This document shows, piece after piece, positions 23,201-33,690 of a stretch of 64,000 nucleotides of DNA. A program made the position numbers and the translations under genes. Every line of letters begins with the position of its first letter. Positions within the stretch are counted from its first letter, which is position 1. This DNA is from Aspidapion aeneum (lineage: Eukaryota > Arthropoda > Insecta > Coleoptera > Brentidae), in the NCBI GenBank assembly GCA_963576565.1, contig OY755038.1:207425013-207489012 (forward strand). The letters are read 5' to 3'. The notes under the pieces are model-generated. The model saw only the letters and a list, made by a program, of their open reading frames with translations. It ran no database searches and was not told the DNA's origin.

Positions 23201-24737
23201 TTGATCCAAAATAATTTCAATATTCCGTTGCGGCATCGAACACTAAAAACGGAAATATCTCGAAAAGGCTCACCCTAGCAGATTTTATTAAAAGTACCTT
23301 TTTTGCTTAAAAAAATTCAGGAAATTATTTTATCAACAAAAAAAGTTGAAAAATATACTGAGAAAAAAGTTATGGTCATTTTAAACCATAAGATGAGCAT
23401 TGTGAAGCGCCCTCTGACGGCCACAGTGAAAAAGTATCCATATTTATGTTTCGCATCCCAAAAAACCCCCGAGTTCCAATTTTTAAAGTAATGCGTTGAG
23501 AAATGTTCATAAATTTTAATAAAATCGATTTTTAATTTTTAAATTCACCACCCTCTGAAACGGAGCAATTTTGGACTAAGGTAAGCCCACTTGATGGGCC
23601 AAATGTTGGGCGTGGTAGTTAAAAACAAAAATTTGCCTGCACAGCAATTTTTTTTGTTTGGGTGTGCATCCCCAAAGTTTTACACCATGTGCCAAATTCA
23701 AAAAAAACAAATGTTATTATAAACTAGCAAAATTAATCAAAAGAAAATCTAGAACCAAAAGGCAGGCCAGCTGCGATGAAAAGAGAAATTGCACCTCGCA
23801 ACCATGACAAAACATTGTCCCTGAAGCTGACATCATAAATTTTAGTACTAGTGAATTATAAAACGAAAATGATTTTAAAGAATAGAACAGAAAACCATAG
23901 CCCCCTTTATATCAAACCTGATTCTACTTTGAATGGCAGCAGTTTCAAAGGCTGACATATCTAAAATTTTGAATATTTTGAAAAAAAAAATATAAGCTGA
24001 CAAGAAAATAATGGAATTGTCAGCCTTCGACAGTGTTGAATTTCAAAGAAATTTCGGGCTTGTTAATTTGAGGGGGCTGTGGTTCAACAAAAAAACTTAG
24101 ACTTGAACTCAATGTGGGATAAACTTTGTAATATAATGGCATGATTTTAATGATATATTTTCTTTTTCAGTGCGAATGCAGTGACTCGTGGTGCATATCT
24201 CAGAAGCAGCGGTCCGAGATCTGTAGACCCGCAGTGACGGCCCTGCAAAATGCAGAGGTGGTGCCGTGCCGTGTGGCCCAATGGATTTGTGTGGCAGACG
24301 CCATGTGCGACATGGCCCTGGCATACTACAACAGCAATTGCAAGGCCATGTTTCACGGAAAAAAGTGCACGTACAAGTGTCAAAATTCGATAAGCGTACT
24401 GAAACGACAAGAAAAAGCGGAAAAATTGAAAACTTGTGAGTGTGATGGTCGGGAAAACTACGATTGTTTCGGAATTCAACACAACATGAACAAACTGTGT
24501 ACAAAACATTCGCGACACCACAACAATACAAGAACTAATAATAATAATAACAAACATCACAACATTAACAACAACAATAGTGAACATAAACACAAAAAAG
24601 TGCACACCACTAGTTTGGACCGAGATGAAGAAAACGTACCCTTTGTCGTTATGGCGGATAGCGGTCAAAGTAGTAATAGTTTAGTGACCTTAGTGAGTTG
24701 TTTTGTGACAGTTTTAGTCGCGAGGATTTTAGTTTAA
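20186..24737 (+). CDS. GAS1/GDNF-receptor-alpha-like secreted, probably GPI-anchored protein (3 coding exons)
   Basis: Spliced gene encoding 266 residues: exons 20186-20290, 21767-21895 and 24171-24737, joined in phase 0 at GT/AG sites. Seen: a hydrophobic signal peptide (residues 1-17); two cysteine-rich blocks, about 20-96 and 111-188, with cysteine spacing like the GDNF-receptor/GAS1 repeat; an Asn/His/Lys-rich stretch (about 190-233); a hydrophobic C-terminal tail of about 18 residues without a cytoplasmic segment, as in GPI-anchored proteins. Family knowledge: vertebrate GAS1 is a GPI-anchored cell-surface co-receptor for Hedgehog and is related to GDNF receptors. A similar surface-receptor role here is inference. 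The ATG lies 9 nt after a good acceptor (ttccag, ending 20176), so a non-coding first exon is expected upstream; I could not place it. No standard AATAAA was found close to the stop. Both introns carry mobile elements. Confidence 0.88.
20492..20689. mobile_element. Mutator-like miniature element in GAS1-like intron 1
   Basis: Inverted AGGTTACCTACAGAATTT and CTGTAGGCAACCT ends, interior with CAACTGTAATCAGATTAAAA shared with 27083 and 35495. The right end is CAAAGACCTTG; the left outermost bases are eroded. Confidence 0.75.
20733..21089. mobile_element. TIR miniature element in GAS1-like intron 1
   Basis: Long inverted ends: TAAGGTCACTCATCG and CGATGAGTGTCCTTA, with further inverted matches inward such as ACATGTTTTCCTCGGTTT. 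About 357 bp; arms near 100 bp. Non-coding. Confidence 0.8.
21090..21766 (+). other. GAS1-like intron 1, last part
   Basis: No feature recognised up to the acceptor ttctacag. Confidence 0.55.
21767..21895 (+). CDS. GAS1-like gene, coding exon 2
   Basis: 43 codons, residues 36-78, between acceptor ttctacag (ending 21766) and donor gtaagt (from 21896). It carries C44, C56 and C60 of the first repeat. It is too short and lacks a start codon, so it is easily missed; cysteine continuity with the flanking exons supports it. Confidence 0.87.
21896..22943 (+). other. GAS1-like intron 2, first part
   Basis: Donor gtaagt at 21896. AT-rich non-coding sequence with no repeat or RNA gene that I recognise. 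The segment 22500-22860 is less AT-rich and unassigned. Confidence 0.6.
22944..23620. mobile_element. TIR element in GAS1-like intron 2
   Basis: Begins TACAGGGTGTCTCTAAAAGG. Clear inverted match at 23019-23050 and 23548-23586 (ACTTACCTTAGTCC ... GGACTAAGGTAAG). The outer right end is degraded. Confidence 0.6.
23621..24170 (+). other. GAS1-like intron 2, last part
   Basis: Holds a short stretch (about 23915-23945) resembling the sequence just upstream of family B at 2560-2590. Otherwise unrecognised, ending in the acceptor tctttttcag. Confidence 0.5.
24171..24737 (+). CDS. GAS1-like gene, coding exon 3 and stop
   Basis: 188 codons plus TAA, residues 79-266, after acceptor tctttttcag. It holds the end of repeat 1 (CECSDSWC), all of repeat 2 (C111 to C188), the Asn/His-rich low-complexity stretch and the hydrophobic tail. 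An open frame extends upstream to 24141, but that part is the intron polypyrimidine tract. Confidence 0.88.
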   Translation, partial: CECSDSWCISQKQRSEICRPAVTALQNAEVVPCRVAQWICVADAMCDMALAYYNSNCKAMFHGKKCTYKCQNSISVLKRQEKAEKLKTCECDGRENYDCFGIQHNMNKLCTKHSRHHNNTRTNNNNNKHHNINNNNSEHKHKKVHTTSLDRDEENVPFVVMADSGQSSNSLVTLVSCFVTVLVARILV

Positions 24738-24889
24738 AATGTACAAAAGATAAAGAAATGTATGAAAAGTTCCGTCGTCTGCGTTCAGTCTCGTGACAGA
24801 TAAAATTCGTAGATTACTGGATGCAATTTAAGATTACCCATGTGATGGGAAACCTGTTTCAACCTCACTTCAGGACCTTGACGTTTATT

Positions 24890-25455
24890 CTTGTTTGTAC
24901 CAGAGCTATCAAAACGGACGGGCCACGGTCCTCCACTTTGTGGACGTCACATCGGGGGCTGATTTTTTTTGATGGTCACGTCACGACACAGCTGATTGTC
25001 TTTAAAATATTGAAGTTGGAATGACGGTTTTGAGATTGTTTTCCTATATTCTTGCAGAACAATTTTTTTTAAATGTATAGTGATCCTTAATTTGTCAGAG
25101 CCGCTTCATTAGCTCACACTAAATTTAATTTTAAAGCAGAAGCGAATGTGACAAACACAGATGACAAAGTCAAATACATGTCAAATATAACAGTTGTACA
25201 TGGCGGGTAATTTGAATTCAAAATAAGAAATGCTAAATCTTGAAGATTTTAACCTTTTAATCATCTTGTATCCTTACAAAAGTTTGGTAGAATATCAAGA
25301 TGGTGTCTGAAAAATTTCACTAAAATTTCGCGGATATCTGTAGTTCCATTTTGAAAATATCATAAAAAAACGGCTGACCTCCCATAAGACCCAACGTAAA
25401 AGCCCCCGAGAACAGCTGATTTTTTCAGGGTCGTGGCCTGTATTTTTTTGTTGGC
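24890..25455 (-). repeat. Dispersed repeat family B, copy 2, just downstream of the GAS1-like gene
   Basis: Uninterrupted minus copy, from GCTATCAAAACGGACGGGCC to TTTTTTCAGGGTCGTGGCCT. It begins about 150 bp after the GAS1-like stop codon, so it may lie in or next to the 3' UTR. Confidence 0.8.
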
Positions 25456-25675
25456 CTTGACTGTCCGTGAGATAAGGTGAGGTGACGACTCACCAAATCT
25501 CAAGGCGCTATTCTTAACGGCCGGCCGTGAGGTGAGGTGTCACTTTAACGAGTGGACTTAAGTTCACCACCTTTTTCCACGGGGAAATGAATCCACGGGA
25601 GTTTTTATGGTATTTATGACCTTACTTTTCATTGTCACTCTCTTCGCTCCTCACCTCACCTCACGGACAGTCAAG
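25456..25675. mobile_element. TIR miniature element, CTTGACTGTCCGTGAG
   Basis: 220 bp with ends CTTGACTGTCCGTGAG and CTCACGGACAGTCAAG; inward GGTGAGG / CCTCACC repeats continue the symmetry. It lies at the edge of family B copy 2. Confidence 0.82.
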
Positions 25676-25829
25676 AATAAACGTCCAATAGAGATGCAGA
25701 AATCAAATGACATGCGCAGTTTCGCTTTCACCCGATAGGATACTCTATACGAATGTCAAGATCAGCTGTCTGTTGTCGGCTGGAATGAATGTAAAGCATG
25801 TTTCTATAAGGTGTAATGCTTATACATAT

Positions 25830-26400
25830 AATTGAAAATTATGCCAAAGTATGATAAGATACGGAATAAACAAAATTGCTATTATGTGGAACAATCTATT
25901 GTAAATACGAAAAAAAATGTGAATCCAGAAACTTTTCCTTCGCGATTCCAACCAGTTTTTCCTTTGACGTATTTGATATAATCCCACGAATGAAAATATT
26001 TTTAGTGAACCTTCTTTCAGCGTATTAAATTCACGTTGATTTGCAAGATTGATTAATTCTGTTAAATAATTTTCTATAGATTGATCTTCTTTTTGTTTTA
26101 AAATTAAAAATTTTTGGGTTAGACAGGTTGGATTTTTCTGTGGAGAGAAACAAGAATCAATTTTTTCCAATAAAATGTCCAATTTATCAGTTTTATCGTT
26201 TTGAAAAGAAAATGTATTAAAAATTCTTACTCCATCCTCACCAATAAGCGTTAACAGCTCGGCACATTGGGTGAATTGTTCTTTTTTATTGATTTCAGTG
26301 GCTCACAAATACGCGAAAATTCTCTGCTTACAAAAACACCAATTTTCTGCATCTTCATTGGTAGCACATTGCAAAAATCCATTTTAATTAATTTTATTTA
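25830..26400 (-). pseudogene. Ty3/Gypsy-type gag fragment
   Basis: Minus-strand frame around 26230-26000 with LDILLEKIDSCFSPQKN, LILKQKEDQSIENYLTEL and INLANQREF, the usual arrangement in the gag (capsid-like) region of insect Ty3/Gypsy elements. Upstream, in a nearby frame, QFTQCAELLTLIGEDG fits the segment just before it. Stops and frame changes break it at both ends; the frame goes off after about 26000. No zinc knuckle, protease, RT or LTR is visible. A short old relic of an endogenous retroelement. Confidence 0.62.
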
Positions 26401-27073
26401 AAAAAAGTTTTAATAAATACTATAATTTTTAAGATGATTGAAGATTTAAATTTTAAAAATTTGAAATCTCTGACTGCGCCATGTTGTAGTAGCAACAGTG
26501 CAGAGGTGAGGTGAGTAAAGTCCTAGACGAGATTTGAGAGGCATCTAAATATATTTTTAAAAATGGCTGGTTTTATATTAAATTATTTCACAATGGCTAC
26601 CACTGTCAAATGTCTTAATCTAAACGCGTCTGCACACTACCAGCACTATTGTCAAACACATGGAGTTTGGCGGGATATTTAAATTATATCACACAGATAA
26701 CTCTTGTCTCTCTCATACGACAAATAACTCCCTCTCTAATTTAATTAGACAGTCTTCATCAGAACCGCGTAAGAGGTAACGCGTACCTATCTTCTTTTAA
26801 AACGAAAGAGCTAATAGAACAGGACATTTCAGGAAATTACTTAATTTTCTCGCACTCAGAATGTCGAAAGATTGCTCCACAGAATAGACACTTTGCCTAA
26901 TCTGCATTTTATCACACTTTAGCACAATTTTGAATTATATTAGCATTGCGACTTATGGCAATAATGCTTTACTTGAACCAAACCCAGACGCCATTAAACA
27001 GCTGATTATGACATGACCTATTCACGTCCCTATTGTATCCCAATGTAATTCTTAGCTCTTTACCATTTAGAAA
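26401..27073. other. No feature recognised
   Basis: Between the gag relic and the Mutator-like miniature element; nothing supported. Confidence 0.5.
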
Positions 27074-27082
27074 GTCACGTCT

Positions 27083-27256
27083 CAGGGTCTTTATATTTTT
27101 ACATAGGTTGCCTACAGAATTTGACCAGTAGTGTGAACTTAACTGGACGACTGTAGCTGTTTCCATAAAACAAATTAATCTGATTACAGTTGGCCAGTCA
27201 GGTTCAATGACCTTTCAAATTCAGTAGGTAACCTGTGTAGAAGTATAAAGACCTTG
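27083..27256. mobile_element. Mutator-like miniature element, 9-bp TSD
   Basis: 174 bp, ends CAGGGTCTTTATA / TATAAAGACCTTG, perfect 9-bp TSD GTCACGTCT (27074-27082, 27257-27265). The inner TIR continues as AGGTTGCCTACAGAATTTGA. Same family at 20492-20689 and 35495-35668. Confidence 0.82.
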
Positions 27257-27265
27257 GTCACGTCT

Positions 27266-28384
27266 TAGCTTGGTGTGACGTCACCTTTAATTCTCAAATT
27301 TCCAATGTCATTTAAAAGCGCCAACTTTCTAATTTTATCAGAAACTTCTACTTTATTGAAGATATACGTTTGGTATAATTTGAAAACGTTATCTTCTGAA
27401 TTTGACTAAAAGTGTCTGCTATCATTGAGAAAAGAAATACATTGAGGTACAATATATTCCAATATGGCTGCTAACATGCAGCAGTCATTTTGTATTAATG
27501 TACGCATGTAGATCAATTTTTTGCGCCAAAATAAAAACCATTTTAAAAACTTATATAATAAAAACTTACATTTTTGTTTTATTTTAAAACATTGTAGTAC
27601 CAAATCTTTTTAACTTTATTCTAATTTTTGATATATCTAATAATATCTACCTCGTTTACCTACTTTTTATGTTTTCAGTATTTTTTAATTTGTTTATAAT
27701 ACTAAAATTTTATTAGTTTTGTATTAATTTAGTATTAAATTAAGATTTAGATTATTTTTTAATTTGCTGTGATACTAGAAGTAGGTAATAGTATTAGAAA
27801 TTGTATAAAATTATTAGACCTTTTTAGATACTGATAATATAGTGATTACCATTTAACACCCATTAATTCAAAAAATCTTTCTAAATTAATAATATTTGTG
27901 GACCGTTTGAAAATAAGAAGAATTTTATGCCACAATTCGGATAACTGACATGCAATCCCTTTTGATTTTATTAGCAAAATTTTTTTGGACATTTTTTTGA
28001 AATTTTTGGGTGCTAATATTAAATAAAGGCCAAAGAGAGAGCTTGCCGCTGTAAATAGCTTTAAATTATTAAAAAGAGATAGATATAGAAGGCTTGCACT
28101 TTCTTTTTAAGTTAAGTTAAAATCTTTATAAATATTTTGCACTTGTTGAAAATAACTTCGTTTGCGAAAAGTAATATTTTTTTGTTTAAAAAGTGTCCAA
28201 ATTTTGTTGAAACCTTAAAAATAGTTTTGAATAATAACTAAATAAAAAATGTAGGTACAAAATAATTCACATTTATTTTTTTTATAATAAAAAAATATGA
28301 AAAATATGTTTGCAATTTATTATTACTTCCACCAACCTTTAATAATATTTTTTAAAAAACTTGTGAATGTGAGTAAAGGATCTC
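27266..28384. other. No feature recognised
   Basis: Very AT-rich non-coding sequence; the open frame 27406-27603 (minus) shows no domain. Confidence 0.55.
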
Positions 28385-28720
28385 CGGAATGAAATGGCGA
28401 CGTACGAAATGGCGAGTAATGAAATAGCGACAATCAAAATAGCGATGTAATGAAAGAGCGACTATCAGAATAGCGATGTTTCAAACTAGCGCTTGTAACA
28501 AAAACATATCAAAATAGCGACAACCAAAATAGCGATGTATCAAAATACCGATGTATCAAAATACCGAATGAAACCAAACCGAACCGAATCAAACCAAACC
28601 GATCCGAAATGCGCTGTGATGGTCTGCGCTATTTCGGCTATACCAGCATATTTTTTCAAAAAAAAAATACTCGGTTTGTATTGGTTTGTTTCGGCTCGGT
28701 TTGGTTTGAATCGGTTTTGG
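28385..28720. repeat. Tandem AAAATAGCGATGTATC units with inverted CCAAACCGAACC flanks
   Basis: Degenerate units of about 15 bp (28400-28565), then GAACCGAATC-type repeats (28565-28610), whose complement returns at 28672-28720. Similar organisation to 8170-8975 but a different unit. Confidence 0.75.
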
Positions 28721-29449
28721 CATATAGTTCGACTATGGGGTTTCTTTCTAACATATTAAAAAAACACTTCCTTGACTTCTTTCCCGGGATCTAAGAGGGT
28801 GTGAATCCGAAACGAACCGAACCGAACTGAACTAGATATTTTGGAAATACTCGAAATAAAAAAAATATCGAATTTGACCAACCCCGTATATTTTGGGCGG
28901 GCGCATCCAGAGGCTCCAGGCCAGCCCTTCCCCAAGGCTAAGATTTTTTAGATGATTTCCACATATATCATGAATCCAAAAATAAAATACGGCATCATGG
29001 TAGGGTTACCAGATGAAAACGTCTCTAACCAGGACCAGCCGTCAAGAAAATCCGGACAAAATCCGGACGTCAAAATTTTTTCGATGCCACACACAAAAAA
29101 TCAACTTTTTTTTTATTGAAACAATAACTAATAAATAAAATAATATATCTACTATTTTATAGGTACTTTTCACGGCTTTGTATTTTATTCAACAGCGTTG
29201 AATTTTTAGGCAGAAGTACAAAATCGTAAAATTCTGAGCAGCTCATATTTCTTAAATTGTATGAAGTCATGAGTATTCCTTTTACAGAAGATAAAAGCAG
29301 CCTATTTCTTTCTTTGGTCCACTGGGTAGGAATACTTCCATTAACATATTTTGCTCATTTTTCGTGGGTAGGCAGATTGTGGTCATCAGAAGTAAAATTG
29401 TTTGATATGTAGATACTTTTTTAGATTACAAACTTCATCAAAAAAATTG

Positions 29450-29512
29450 TGTGTGCTTAAGACCACACGGCAGAAGTGTAAACTTCAACAAGGCGAAATT
29501 AATAATACTACT
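29450..29512 (-). repeat. Dispersed repeat family C, truncated copy
   Basis: Only the first 63 bp (TGTGTGCTTAAGACCACACG to AAATTAATAATAC) are present, inside a hAT-type element, cut where the small TIR element 29513-29824 begins. Confidence 0.75.
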
Positions 29513-29824
29513 TTAAGCGGGGCTTTACATAACGTTTTACTTTACGTCTTGCCTGTCAGTCAAAAGGGTCAAGTATGACGGTTGAAAGACTAGCGTAGAC
29601 ACTTGATAGTTTTAACGTACGTTTTTAGATCAGTTTTTGATACAAAACGATGGTTTTATTGGAAAACAATGCGTGATCCGGTCAGTTCTCTAGGCGGTCT
29701 TCCGTCTTAAATCAGTTCAAGTAAAACGTCTGTTTTTCCGTCTACACACAAAGTTTTACTTGGTGCGTTTTGACTGAACAGGCAAGATGTAAGGGAAAAC
29801 GTTATGTGAAGACCCCGCTTAAAG
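29513..29824. mobile_element. Small TIR element nested in a hAT-type element
   Basis: Inverted ends CTTTAAGCGGGGCTTTACAT and complement (29780-29824, ending CCCCGCTTAAAG), about 312 bp. It abuts a truncated family C copy on the left. TSD not clear. Confidence 0.7.
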
Positions 29825-30176
29825 GTGAATTCACACTGCTAAATTTATCGACGATTATTGTTTAATTACATTTTTGAAACTAGTTTATTTTGCATTAATT
29901 GATGTTTATAAAGGCTACTTTAAAATCCGGACGTTTATGAAAAATCCGCCCGGACCCACCCGGACGTAGTAAAAATCCGGACATGTCCGGATTAATCCGG
30001 ACGTCTGGTAACCCTACATCATGGGGCCTCGTGATCCTCAACAAATTGGGTACGCCCTTGCGTATATTCGCTAATTGTCGAACACACTGTACAATCTGGA
30101 CGGGTTCAGAAAAATGTCGCAACTTAAATATTTAGGGACACTAAATTTTTTTAATATTTAAAGGAGGACATCTCAG

Positions 30177-30895
30177 CAGTGGCGGCTGCTACAGGGAGGG
30201 CAACGGGGCAGTGCCCTCCCAAAACTAGACAACAAACAGTAAGTTAAATGTTCTTTTTTTTATAGTCTGTGGTTAACAAAAGGCAATTAATTGGGTAAAC
30301 TTTTTTAGCGTAAATAATTACAAGCTGGCAGCACCGCACAGGACAAGATTAAAATTTCACCCGTTTTTCAGCGGTGTATGGGTGGCTGTTCTCGCGCGGG
30401 GGCGGGAGGAATGTTTGTTTTTTTGACGTCGGCCATATTCATCGTGCGAAAACGTTCGTTGCCCTTCCTGAGTGTTGCCGGTTCTATTCCTAGTGAAGAC
30501 GTATGAGTTTGCTTTGATTTGGAGTAGGTCAGTAGTTAAAAGCCTTGCCGGTCGCGTGTCCATTATTTGTTTTCAAAATGGAAATAAATACCGTCGATTA
30601 TATAATTAACTGTACAAATTTAAATACGTTGACATATGAACTTCGATTACAAATAAAATCTTTAAGCCCACATAGACCGGCCCTAAAAATCCTAAAAATT
30701 AAACAACATTTTAGTGCAAGTAATAAAAAATTATACGTTGCTGAAAACTGGTAGTGCGGTTGTGAAAAACGAAATGCTTTTTTTTGCTTTATTTGTCTTA
30801 TTATGAACAATCCACGAAGTGATCCTGCGTGGGTGGCAAAGGGAATGTGTGATATCAAGCACTTTAGTGAAAAGTTAAAGACACAAAGTAAGTCC
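30177..30895 (+). mobile_element. 5' fragment of a hAT element with TTF/ZMYM-type transposase start
   Basis: Begins AGCAGTGGCGGCTGCTACAG with a short GGGCAGTGCCCTCCC-like palindrome, a hAT-like terminus, followed by leader sequence and the transposase N-terminus (30578-30895). The rest of the transposase and the right TIR are not seen. Confidence 0.65.
30578..30895 (+). pseudogene. hAT transposase N-terminus (TTF-type zinc finger), premature stop
   Basis: Starts MEINTVDYIINCTNLNTL, then a segment ending AENW, a TAG stop at 30752-30754, then in the same frame CGCEKRNAFFCFICLI, then DPAWVAKGMCDIKHFSEKL. The W-x-CGC-(6)-FCF-CL pattern followed by a W and an IKHxSEKL motif is that of the TTF-type zinc finger at the start of ZMYM1-like hAT transposases. 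The stop replaces the residue normally between W and CGC. Frame continuity after the stop argues for simple decay rather than a chance match. Truncated after about 105 codons; the DDE domain is absent. Confidence 0.68.
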
Positions 30896-31651
30896 TACTT
30901 ATTTAAATAACCACATAGAATTTTCTATGATAGGCAAGACTGATATTAGGCACGCTATAGGCAAAACATAATGAAAATGTGGCAAAAAAGAGACATATAC
31001 TTTGTAGGTTAATAGACTGTGGGATTTTTGAGGTTGCTCTACGGGGCCATGAGGAGTCTAAAACTGGTGCTAATCCGAGCACTCGGAGCATGTAAAATAA
31101 GGGAGAATAGACTTTATCTATAAACAAATAAACTAAAAACTACAACAAGTAGCTGCTTGTTTGTAAAATGCTAAAATAAAATTGTTTAGGTAAGTTTTTT
31201 ATCTCCTTCTTTGTTGTTGTTGCGTTACTGGGGTGCCCATATCTTATTGGGTTCCTTTAAATTTATTAAATCTAGATTAATAAATGCGACATTTTTTAAC
31301 CCGTCTGTACCTACCTAGATACCGCTCCTAGGCAACATGATCTTTGATGTAGTTCTTTCAAGCAAAAAAACTGTGACAGCTAAATGAGCGGAAGGCCCCA
31401 CCTCGCTCTGCTCTAGTTCTGCTTTAACAAATGGCGCTGACCTTAGTTCCTGATATAATTAATGCAATGGACCGTATCGTTTTAATCATACCTAAGTATG
31501 CTTCGATAACTACGAAACATTAGAGAAATAAAACCAATAAACATACAAATTAGAGCTTACTTTGAATCGAATTTAAATTCGATATACCGCTAAGACCAAA
31601 ATCAACAACACATTTTAAGCAAAAAGCTTTTCCCTGTAGGTTACTATACTT
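30896..31651. other. No feature recognised
   Basis: Possibly contains decayed remainder of the hAT element upstream, but no transposase motif is readable. Confidence 0.45.
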
Positions 31652-32428
31652 GATGTTGTATTAAAGTGACACCGCGTCATCAAAACCTTGATGGGCGGGA
31701 AGGGACTAGAGGGGTACATACAGTGGCACGCACTTCCTTTAATTTTTTTATTGATATTGATTCCCAATATGAGGCACTGCATTAATTAGCCATTAGCTTA
31801 CTACTTTACTTGCTTTTTATTGATGTCTTCTTCTAAACGATTTCATTAGAAATGAACACATATACTCATATCTGGTTGTTACGAACATATTGATTTAGCC
31901 GGGCTTTGACGTTTTCTATTCGTTGTTGTTTTGAGTGTTTATGTCAAACAAATTACAACGGAGCTTTTTACAAAACAAATTACCGTTTTTGCAACTAAAT
32001 CAATATTTGCGCACATTTTAATATAATTTTGGATCCTCTTTAATGTTTCGGATCTTTATTTATTAGATAAGTATTTATTTGATCTATCCTTTAAAAGGTC
32101 TTATAGCCACTTGCACCAAGCGTTAGGGTCACACTTTAGCGTTAGTGGCCACTAAAGGTCTTGCACCATTAAAAAGTGTCACTTAAAACGCCACTTTAGT
32201 GCTCTTTTAGTTAGTGTAGAAAATCCGACCCTAAAACAGACACTAAAGCCAAATATGAGGTTATTTAGATTCTTCTTTATCTTTCATGTTTTTTTTTGTG
32301 GTTTATGTGAATTTAGACGAAAATTTTTCATAAATGAACTATTAGGACAATTATTTTTTAGCTGAGGATTATGTTGGGAATGATGGATCCGGTACAATTT
32401 GTGTTTTCAAAAAATACATAGGTTCCCA

Positions 32429-32592
32429 TAGGCGCAGCCAGTCGAGGGTTGCTCTGGGGCCTGTCTCCCCCCAGCCAAAGAGTTTTTGAGATATTGTCCA
32501 CATACTTCATAAATATTATAAAAGAAAATAGCATGCTTTATGGCATCATGGGCTCTCGCCCCCCCCCCAAAGATATTCTAGGTGCGCCACTG
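32429..32592. mobile_element. G/C-tract hAT-type miniature element nested in a TIR element
   Basis: Left end TAGGCGCAGCC, right end GGTGCGCCACTG, with imperfect 8-bp flanks (GGTTCCCA, GGTACCAA). Contains GTCCACATACTTCATAAATA, as in the family. Confidence 0.72.
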
Positions 32593-33065
32593 GGTACCAA
32601 AGATAGAATTATCACCAGACGTTGAATCCTTTAGCGTTTTTTAGAGGCTTTGGATTGTATGTGTATACAGTGATTTTTTATAATTGCCCTATCCCGGTAT
32701 ACCTAACTCCGTTATTATTGGGAGTCAAAAGTTCAAACAAAAACTGGCTGATTTGGTAAATTATGGCCTCCTCAAGTACTGCAACAGTTTGTTTGTTGTA
32801 TCTTATTATATATATAGCTTTAATAAGGTCAGTTTATTTTAATTGAACATCTCGTTGAACATCCTATACATATATTTTTACATTCTTGAGTTTATCTTTT
32901 CATTTTGCATTCAAAACTTTATATGTTTTTAGCAATAAAAACCATGCCATAATTTACCAAATTGACCAGTTTTTGTTTGAACTTTCACCCCCAATATAAT
33001 AACCGAGTGACAGGGATTCTGAAATTATAAAAAATCACCCTGTACAGAGAATCACTTTATATGCT

Positions 33066-33081
33066 AGAGAATATATATATG

Positions 33082-33137
<56 letters not shown>
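33066..33137. repeat. AT microsatellite
   Basis: About 70 bp of TA/TATG repeats. Confidence 0.95.
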
Positions 33138-33139
<2 letters not shown>

Positions 33140-33690
33140 AAATATAAAATATTTTTAATAAGTTTTTATTTTATAAATAAAGGAATAATACACGATAGTG
33201 TTTCAGTTATAAAAAATCTATAAAACAACACAAACTAACAAAATCAATTCTCGATAAGTAAAGGGTTTATGTTTTTGTGACATATTTGCAAAACAAATTT
33301 AAAAAATAATTAACTTTCAACAAACAAATTTTAAAAAAATACAAAAGGCGACGCAAGCCAAGCCATGGACTGTCAAAAATGTCAAAACCACGCCATTTGG
33401 CCATTCGGCCAAAGCAATTTCTACTTAAATAAATTTGGCAACGCCACTTTCGTAGTGGGGTTCAAAATTGTTGGTACAATTGGATCCATACTAAAAATAA
33501 AAGTAACACTGTTGAAAGTGCTACTTTCTGTTATGTTTGGTGCAAGTGGCTATTAGAGTTTTATCCTTCGAATATTAAACACGGAGCGGCACACCGCATG
33601 TACAAAGTGAAACACTAATTCTTTACTTAGATTTTGCCGCAAAATTTGGTTTAGCATAGCTATGACGCGGTGTCACTTTAATACAATATC

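Larger units (their letters stand above)
29001..30016. mobile_element. hAT-type non-autonomous element, TIR TAGGGTTACCAGA
   Basis: 1016 bp, TIRs TAGGGTTACCAGA / TCTGGTAACCCTA, perfect 8-bp TSD CATCATGG (28993-29000, 30017-30024). Subterminal AATCCGGAC motifs in both arms. Contains a family C fragment (29450-29512) and a smaller TIR element (29513-29824). Inserted into an older G/C-tract element. Confidence 0.92.
28898..30060. mobile_element. Eroded G/C-tract element split by a hAT-type insertion
   Basis: Pieces 28898-29000 and 30017-30060: GGCGCATCC near one end, TTTCCACATATATCATGAA in the middle, GGTACGCC at the other. This is the host sequence of the 29001-30016 element. Confidence 0.65.
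32106..33550. mobile_element. Nested TIR element, GCCACTTGCACCAA ends
   Basis: 1445 bp with ends GCCACTTGCACCAA / TTGGTGCAAGTGGC. Inside are a G/C-tract element (32429-32592) and an AT microsatellite (33066-33137). No transposase; the open frame at 33365-33556 is within the arm and not convincing. Confidence 0.75.
31652..33690. mobile_element. TIR element GATATTGTATTAAAGTGAC, copy 2
   Basis: Ends as in copy 1 (GATGTTGTATTAAAGTGACA; GATATTGTAT complement at 33690). Interrupted at 32106-33550. Confidence 0.85.

Noticed and set aside
24109..24668. Long minus-strand frames of 140 and 173 codons
   Set aside because: Shadows of GAS1-like exon 3, whose codon pattern and splice sites fit the plus strand.
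33365..33556. 63-codon frame
   Set aside because: It lies in the arm of the nested TIR element and ends at its terminus; no domain.
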